From CAYLLT01 sp964548565 (GTDB lineage: Bacteria; Planctomycetota; Phycisphaerae; UBA1845; PWPN01), in NCBI GenBank assembly GCA_964548565.1, contig CAZJTF010000001.1, positions 14,261 to 78,260 of the forward strand: 64,000 nucleotides of DNA. Reading direction: 5' to 3'. Position numbers and translations under genes: made by a program. Under the pieces are notes generated by a model. It was given only the letters and a program-made list of their open reading frames with translations. It searched no databases and was not told where the DNA came from. Positions within the stretch are counted from its first letter, which is position 1, and every line of letters starts with the position of its first letter. Below, piece after piece: positions 60,204-64,000 of this stretch.

Positions 60204-60410
60204 ATCCGAAGCGGCGCAGGGTCCATCGTGCGCCGCACCCACCGGAGACCTCCGCGCCATCTCCACTCCGCGGATGAGCTCTCCGACCGGCGCAGGCATT
60301 GATCGCCGCGACACGTCGGGAATTAATCTCACGACCGGGGAATTGCAGAGGAGTCCCGCAATGCCGGAGAAAAAGACCATCGAGCGCGCCCGCCGCGGTT
60401 GCATAAAAAG

Positions 60411-60640
60411 GTGAACCGCCAGAACGCCAGAAGGTAGCGGGCGGGCTCCGTACCGGCCGTCTCCTCTCCGTGGCGGACGAAAAACGTGAACCGCAAACAC
60501 GCCAAAACGCCAAGGCAGAGGGCTCGTACTGCTCTTGTCTCGTGGATCTGGATGCAACCTGCAGTGAAGTGGGCGGCATGCCCGCATGCAGATCAACAAT
60601 TCCAGGCATCTTGGCGTCCTTGGCGCCTGCGCGGTTATTC
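60411..60640. repeat. CGCCAA-type satellite copies, direct and inverted
   Basis: GTGAACCGCCAGAACGCCAG (60411-60430) and GTGAACCGCAAACACGCCAA (60486-60505) are direct copies; at 60603-60636 the inverse form CTTGGCGTCCTTGGCGCC leads into GCGGTT. The second and third could pair over about 30 bp with mismatches, giving a stem-loop of about 150 nt. Confidence 0.45.
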
Positions 60641-60727
60641 TTTCTGCAACGTTGGGGTTTACCGGACGCGACCCCGCACATGCCCTCGGACAGAAGCACC
60701 ATGATCCCAGGCGTGATATGCCCCGGC

Positions 60728-60762
60728 CGCAATCGGAAATCGGAAATCAAAAATCAGAAATC
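60728..60762 (+). repeat. Heptanucleotide array (NRAAATC)5
   Basis: CGCAATC, GGAAATC, GGAAATC, AAAAATC and AGAAATC lie head to tail. Period is exactly 7 with the 3' ATC fixed. Confidence 0.7.
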
Positions 60763-60777
60763 TGCACGACTCTCCAT

Positions 60778-60805
60778 CATTCCGCCATCCGCCATCCGCA
60801 ATCCC
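60778..60805 (+). repeat. Heptanucleotide array (CCATCCG)4
   Basis: CATTCCG, CCATCCG, CCATCCG and CAATCCC follow the previous array by 15 nt, at the 3' end of the adjacent minus-strand gene. Confidence 0.65.
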
Positions 60806-60807
60806 CT

Positions 60808-61583
60808 TCATTTCGCGCTGATCGGCTCAATCGGCTCCGCCTCCAAAGTGGCGCGGATCTGCTCGAGTGCCCGATTCTGCCCCCCGATCGTTTGCCGTTT
60901 GAACTCGTTGGCCAGGCCATTGTAGAAGAGCGCCAGGTGCAGCGAGGCCTTGCCCACCCTGTACAGCAGAACGAGTGCCTGGCTGTTCGGCGTCTTTTGA
61001 CCGTCATCTCGTCCACGTCGTCGGCGTAGATCATGTACCGATGCGTCAGCCCCTCGATCTGCACGCAGTGGCTGCCCGGATGCAGAATGGCCGCCCCCAC
61101 GTCCTCCGGCACCGCCTTCATCTTCTCGTACGTGCGTCCGTCCTCGATGCTGACGACCAGCGGCTTCGACGCGCCTTCTCGCGGGACGGTGATCCGATCC
61201 CGGGCCAGCTTGCGCACCAGCCGCCGCTGCACCGTCGCCCCGTAAAAGAGCAGGAGCATCCCCGAAATGCTCGACGCGACGCCCAGGGCCAGGAGCCGCG
61301 CGGATTCCTCCGGATTCTTCTCCGCCCGCACGGCCAGGATCGCGCCGCCCACCAGCCCCGCCATCCCCAGCACGAGTCCGGCGATCACCCGCCACTTCAG
61401 CGTCCGCAGCGCCGCCCGCCCGTCTCCCTCGGCCGGGGTGCAGTAGGACACTCCAGCCTCCACCGGGTCCGCCGGCCCGCCGGGCGTCGCCCCCTGCTGC
61501 GCGAGGATCGACTCGCTTGCCGCCACTGCCCGCTGCCGGAAGTCAGGTTTCGTAGAGGTGTTCTGGCTCATGGCTTGCAGCAT
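60808..61583 (-). pseudogene. Membrane protein gene with single-base frameshift
   Basis: The N-terminal frame from 61583 (GGAG 10 nt upstream; 61571 is an alternative) gives two membrane helices (WRVIAGLVLGMAGLVGGAIL; LLALGVASSISGMLLLFYG) and a soluble part to YADDVDEMTVK. At the T-run 60995-60998 (AAAA in the coding strand) it leaves the sensible frame; the continuation TPNSQALVLLYRVGKASLHL, FYNGLANEFKRQTIGGQ and ending LEAEPIEPISAK is one frame off. Adding one A restores a single protein of about 258 residues. This may be a real inactivation or a homopolymer miscall. Function unknown. Confidence 0.65.
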
Positions 61584-61862
61584 AGCCCGTTTGCTCCGAG
61601 TCTGCATCGACAACTGGGGAGGGGTACCCAGGCGGCCGCCCCGTAGGTCACCGTGTGGCCGAATATCGTCAACCTGAAACGAGAGACATCCTTCTGAGAT
61701 GCAGCAAAAATGGCGTCGTCCGTGCACAGCCACCGGCAGCGATCGGAATTGGAGCACGTCCCGCTGATTGTGTCAGAGGTTTTCCCCCTTCACACCGAGG
61801 CTGCAGTGTACCCGTCAGATTGTACCGATGACAGTGCCGTTCGGTCATGCTACCATGAATTC

Positions 61863-62939
61863 ATGTCAACGCTCGCGATGCTCAAGGACCCGGGTCGGCG
61901 CGAGGCACGCGATTTCCGTTCGTACCCGCAGCTTCGGTACATGGGAAGTAAGCACCGACTGCTCGAATGGATCGGCGGCGCGCTTGGGGAATTGCAGTTC
62001 GAAAGCGCCCTTGACGCATTCAGCGGCAGCGGATGTGTCTCCTACTTGCTGAAATGTATGGGTAAGCGTGTTATCTCCAGCGACTTTCTCAATTTCGCCC
62101 ACGAGATTTCGCGCGCAACGATCGAAAATGCCGACGCAAGACTGTCCGATGTCGACTGCGATTTACTATGCATGCGCCGTCGTGGGGGAAAGCACTTTAT
62201 ACGGCAGACGTTCTCCGGCATCTTCTTCAGCGACGACGATCTCGCGTTTCTGGATACGGTATGGTCCAATCTTGCCAGACTTCGATCAAAGTATAAACGC
62301 GCATTGGCAATAGCTGCGATGGCAAGGGCCTGCGTGAAACGTCAACCTCGTGGCGTTTTCACGGTCGCAGGCGGATGTGCTCATTATGATGATGGTCGCC
62401 GCGATCTTCGTCTGTCGCTCAAGGAGCACTTTGCCGAATCGGTCACGGCATACAATCAAGTAGTCTTTGACAATGGTCGAAACTGCCGATCTCTGCGCAT
62501 GGATGTGCTCACGGGGAGGTTTCCCGCGGTCGATTTGGTGTACCTCGACCCCCCATACGTTCCGCGCTCCGATGACAACTGCTACATCAAGAGGTATCAT
62601 TTCCTTGAAGGCCTGTCCACCTACTGGAGAGATCCGCAGGCACAAATTGATTTCTCTACGAGAGTCAGGAAAATCCCTAAAAGATTCACCCCATTCTCTT
62701 ACCGGAGAACTGCCCTGGAAGCGTTTGATACGCTTTTTCGTCGTTTCCGAAAGAGCTGTATAGTTCTTTCGTATTCCTCAAACGGATTTCCAGATCTTGA
62801 CGCCCTCGTCGTCCTAATGGCTCGCTACAAGAACGATGTGCAAGTCCTGCAAAGGGAACATCGTTATCATTTCGGAACGCATGCCAGTGTGGCGAGCGAG
62901 CGTGCACAGGTAAAGGAATTTTTGATTATAGGAAAGTGA
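61863..62939 (+). CDS. D12-class adenine-N6 DNA methyltransferase
   Basis: 358 residues. Protects host DNA by adenine-N6 methylation. Features are RYMGSKHRLLEWI, motif I DAFSGSGCVSYLL (D51), and motif IV YLDPPYVPRSDDN (D229), the order and spacing of D12/Dam-like type II enzymes. The frame stays open upstream to 61710, but 61863 places the conserved RYMGSK near residue 37. No Shine-Dalgarno is visible; TACCAT lies 6 nt before the ATG, compatible with a leaderless mRNA. Its TGA overlaps the next ATG as ATGA-type TGATG. Codon third positions are less GC-rich than in neighbours, pointing to horizontal acquisition. Confidence 0.9.
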   Translation: MSTLAMLKDPGRREARDFRSYPQLRYMGSKHRLLEWIGGALGELQFESALDAFSGSGCVSYLLKCMGKRVISSDFLNFAHEISRATIENADARLSDVDCDLLCMRRRGGKHFIRQTFSGIFFSDDDLAFLDTVWSNLARLRSKYKRALAIAAMARACVKRQPRGVFTVAGGCAHYDDGRRDLRLSLKEHFAESVTAYNQVVFDNGRNCRSLRMDVLTGRFPAVDLVYLDPPYVPRSDDNCYIKRYHFLEGLSTYWRDPQAQIDFSTRVRKIPKRFTPFSYRRTALEAFDTLFRRFRKSCIVLSYSSNGFPDLDALVVLMARYKNDVQVLQREHRYHFGTHASVASERAQVKEFLIIGK

Positions 62940-63808
62940 TGGAGTTCGGACCGCTGGACATTGACGCGCTGATGAGCGAACTCGTAGAGATTCGTTCCCA
63001 CTGCGTGGACGCAACCGCCAGACACGTGCATCATGCTGTGGCGAAGTTCATTCCGCTGCTCAGAGCGATGCCCAATGACCCTACGGCCGATGATCTCGCA
63101 GGTATGCTTGCCGATGATCCTTTCTTCCTCGACTGCTGCCGCCTCTTTCTGGGCGTCAGTCAGGAGACGGCTGCCCACCTGATTTCTCAGCACCTCGGTC
63201 GCAACACACGCTGGCCCGATTTGCGGAAGCGTGCAAAGGTCAACCCGGAGGCGGTCGCGCACGCTTTGGCTGCAATGGGACTGCCGCGGACACTGCGAGA
63301 ACAGATTGAACGCCCCTGGTCGGTCGAGGACGTGCTGGTCGATCGTTACACGATGTCGAGGGGGCGTGCCATTGCAGGGCAACTCCGCGGCCGCGCGCTC
63401 GAAGACGAGGTTGCCAAAGTGTTGGAAGGGATTGTGCCCTTTGAAAAACGAGTGACTTTTGTGGGGCGGGAAGGCCGAAAGGCGAAATGTGATATTGCCA
63501 TCCCGCATAAAAATCGGCCCAAGATTGTGATCGAGGCCAAAGGGTTTGAAGCAACCGGGAGCAAGCTGACCGATTTCCTGGGGGACATCGGAAAGATTAT
63601 TGAAGCTAAAGAATCGCGTATGTACTTCTTCGTAGTGACCGACGGACGCGGATGGCTTAACAGAAAGAGCGATCTCGGCCACGTAGTTGAAAGGCAACAT
63701 CAAAAATATGTCGACATGGTCTACACCCTCTGTCGGCTGGACGAACTTAAACGCCACGTCGAGCACATCTGGAAATACGAGTTCGCTGCGGATGCAGATG
63801 CCCAGTAA
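62939..63808 (+). CDS. PD-(D/E)XK type II restriction endonuclease
   Basis: 289 residues; not recognised at the level of a named enzyme. The catalytic core is D185 in KCDIAIPHKN followed by E199-A-K201 in KIVIEAKGFEATGSKL, the PD-(D/E)XK arrangement with usual spacing. EAKGFEATGSKLTDFL resembles the equivalent stretch of DpnII/MboI-type enzymes, which often pair with D12 methyltransferases. The N-terminal 130 residues are helical. It is translationally coupled to the methyltransferase gene (TGATG) with AGGAA just upstream; a GTG one codon earlier is an alternative start. Together they form a complete restriction-modification system; the recognition site is unknown. Confidence 0.82.
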   Translation: MEFGPLDIDALMSELVEIRSHCVDATARHVHHAVAKFIPLLRAMPNDPTADDLAGMLADDPFFLDCCRLFLGVSQETAAHLISQHLGRNTRWPDLRKRAKVNPEAVAHALAAMGLPRTLREQIERPWSVEDVLVDRYTMSRGRAIAGQLRGRALEDEVAKVLEGIVPFEKRVTFVGREGRKAKCDIAIPHKNRPKIVIEAKGFEATGSKLTDFLGDIGKIIEAKESRMYFFVVTDGRGWLNRKSDLGHVVERQHQKYVDMVYTLCRLDELKRHVEHIWKYEFAADADAQ

Positions 63809-63951
63809 ATAAAATATCGTACCGACCGCTTCCAGTTTCGGGGAACTGGTCTGCTTTCGGTCTGCGACTCACAACCGGGTGCCTCAGGGCGTCGGAGGGG
63901 GACAACCTCCAATGTGGTCCACAACCTCTGCCGACAGCAGCAGGGTGCGCG

Positions 63952-63993
63952 TTCCGGAAATTGTGACCACTTTCTTCCGGATATTCTGACCAC
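63952..63993 (-). mobile_element. Tandem terminal repeats, possible IS21-family end
   Basis: Two 19-bp repeats, TTCCGGAAATTGTGACCAC (63952-63970) and TTCCGGATATTCTGACCAC (63975-63993), occur with a 23-bp period; a related GTGGTCCAC lies near 63915. Read on the minus strand they start GTGGTCA and end CCGGAA, a pattern seen in the multiple terminal repeats of IS21-family elements. No transposase is in the window; the element would continue past the right edge. Confidence 0.4.
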
Positions 63994-64000
63994 CTCGACG

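Larger units (their letters stand above)
60153..60807. other. Repeat-rich intergenic region
   Basis: About 650 bp with no credible gene. It holds a REP-like palindrome, a CGCCAA-type satellite in direct and inverted copies, and two heptanucleotide arrays, all described separately. The concentration of short repeats beside a frameshifted gene suggests a region under little selection. Confidence 0.6.

Noticed and set aside
63826..63861. Hairpin CCAGTT/AACTGG after the nuclease gene as a terminator
   Set aside because: Six-bp stem and no T-tract; could be part of the insertion-sequence end.
63721..63993. A 90-codon minus-strand frame at the right edge as a transposase fragment
   Set aside because: No similarity to IstA/IstB or any other transposase can be read; most of it is antisense to the nuclease gene or overlaps the terminal repeats.

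Overview
The window reads as a GC-rich chromosomal segment of a planctomycete, most likely of the Phycisphaerae type. This is inferred from the protein content, not from a marker search. The clues are pseudopilin-like proteins with an N-terminal FTLIEVLVV signal and a C-terminal H-x10-D(G/M) motif, exported proteins ending in either PEP-CTERM signals or dockerin-like Asp-rich EF-hand tails, Tat-exported Gfo/Idh/MocA oxidoreductases beside sugar isomerases, and small Cys4 ribbons of the form C-x2-C-x-Y-[DN]-L...CPECG. No rRNA, tRNA or CRISPR array was found. A 100-N assembly gap lies at 50163-50262.

Left part (1-16.5 kb): mostly housekeeping and metabolism. It holds a PRC-barrel protein cut by the window edge, rplU, an HtrA protease with four PDZ domains followed by a paralogue that has lost its catalytic His and Ser, moaC, a DUF971 protein, a flavin-type oxidase and a zinc-ribbon membrane protein. 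A minus-strand operon encodes an L-threonine aldolase, an aldehyde dehydrogenase and a D-threonine-aldolase-family enzyme, so both threonine enantiomers could be cleaved and the acetaldehyde oxidised. Divergent from it are a nagA-like deacetylase and an SDR gene. A broken HigBA-type toxin-antitoxin remnant, a membrane protein, uvrC (without the C-terminal HhH domain) and a signal peptidase whose usual catalytic Lys is Phe complete this part.

Middle part (16.6-49 kb): an accessory region for the cell surface and carbohydrate use. It contains a collagen-like exported protein, a PEP-CTERM protein, a sugar isomerase, a ceramidase-like protein fused to a LamG domain, a Gfo/Idh/MocA oxidoreductase, a GH78 alpha-L-rhamnosidase and a DUF104/VapC pair. 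A block of about 20 kb on the minus strand (48.7 to 28.2 kb) follows. It has two BNR_4 beta-propeller proteins, large LamG proteins, a phosphoesterase/PQQ-propeller protein, two pseudopilins, and two families of a module that occur both in a PEP-CTERM protein and in dockerin-tailed neighbours. One of these modules, about 230 residues long, is nested at the same place inside a LamG domain in two neighbouring proteins. This is the most unusual feature of the window.

Right part (49-64 kb): an alpha-2-macroglobulin gene with an intact thioester motif, split by the assembly gap and overlapping pbpC. Next come a zinc-ribbon membrane protein, an exported ADP-ribosylglycohydrolase-fold protein, a repeat-rich intergenic stretch, a frameshifted membrane-protein gene, and a compact type II restriction-modification pair (D12-class adenine methyltransferase plus PD-(D/E)XK nuclease) in visibly more AT-rich DNA. 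At the very edge are tandem 19-bp repeats that look like the end of an IS21-family element.
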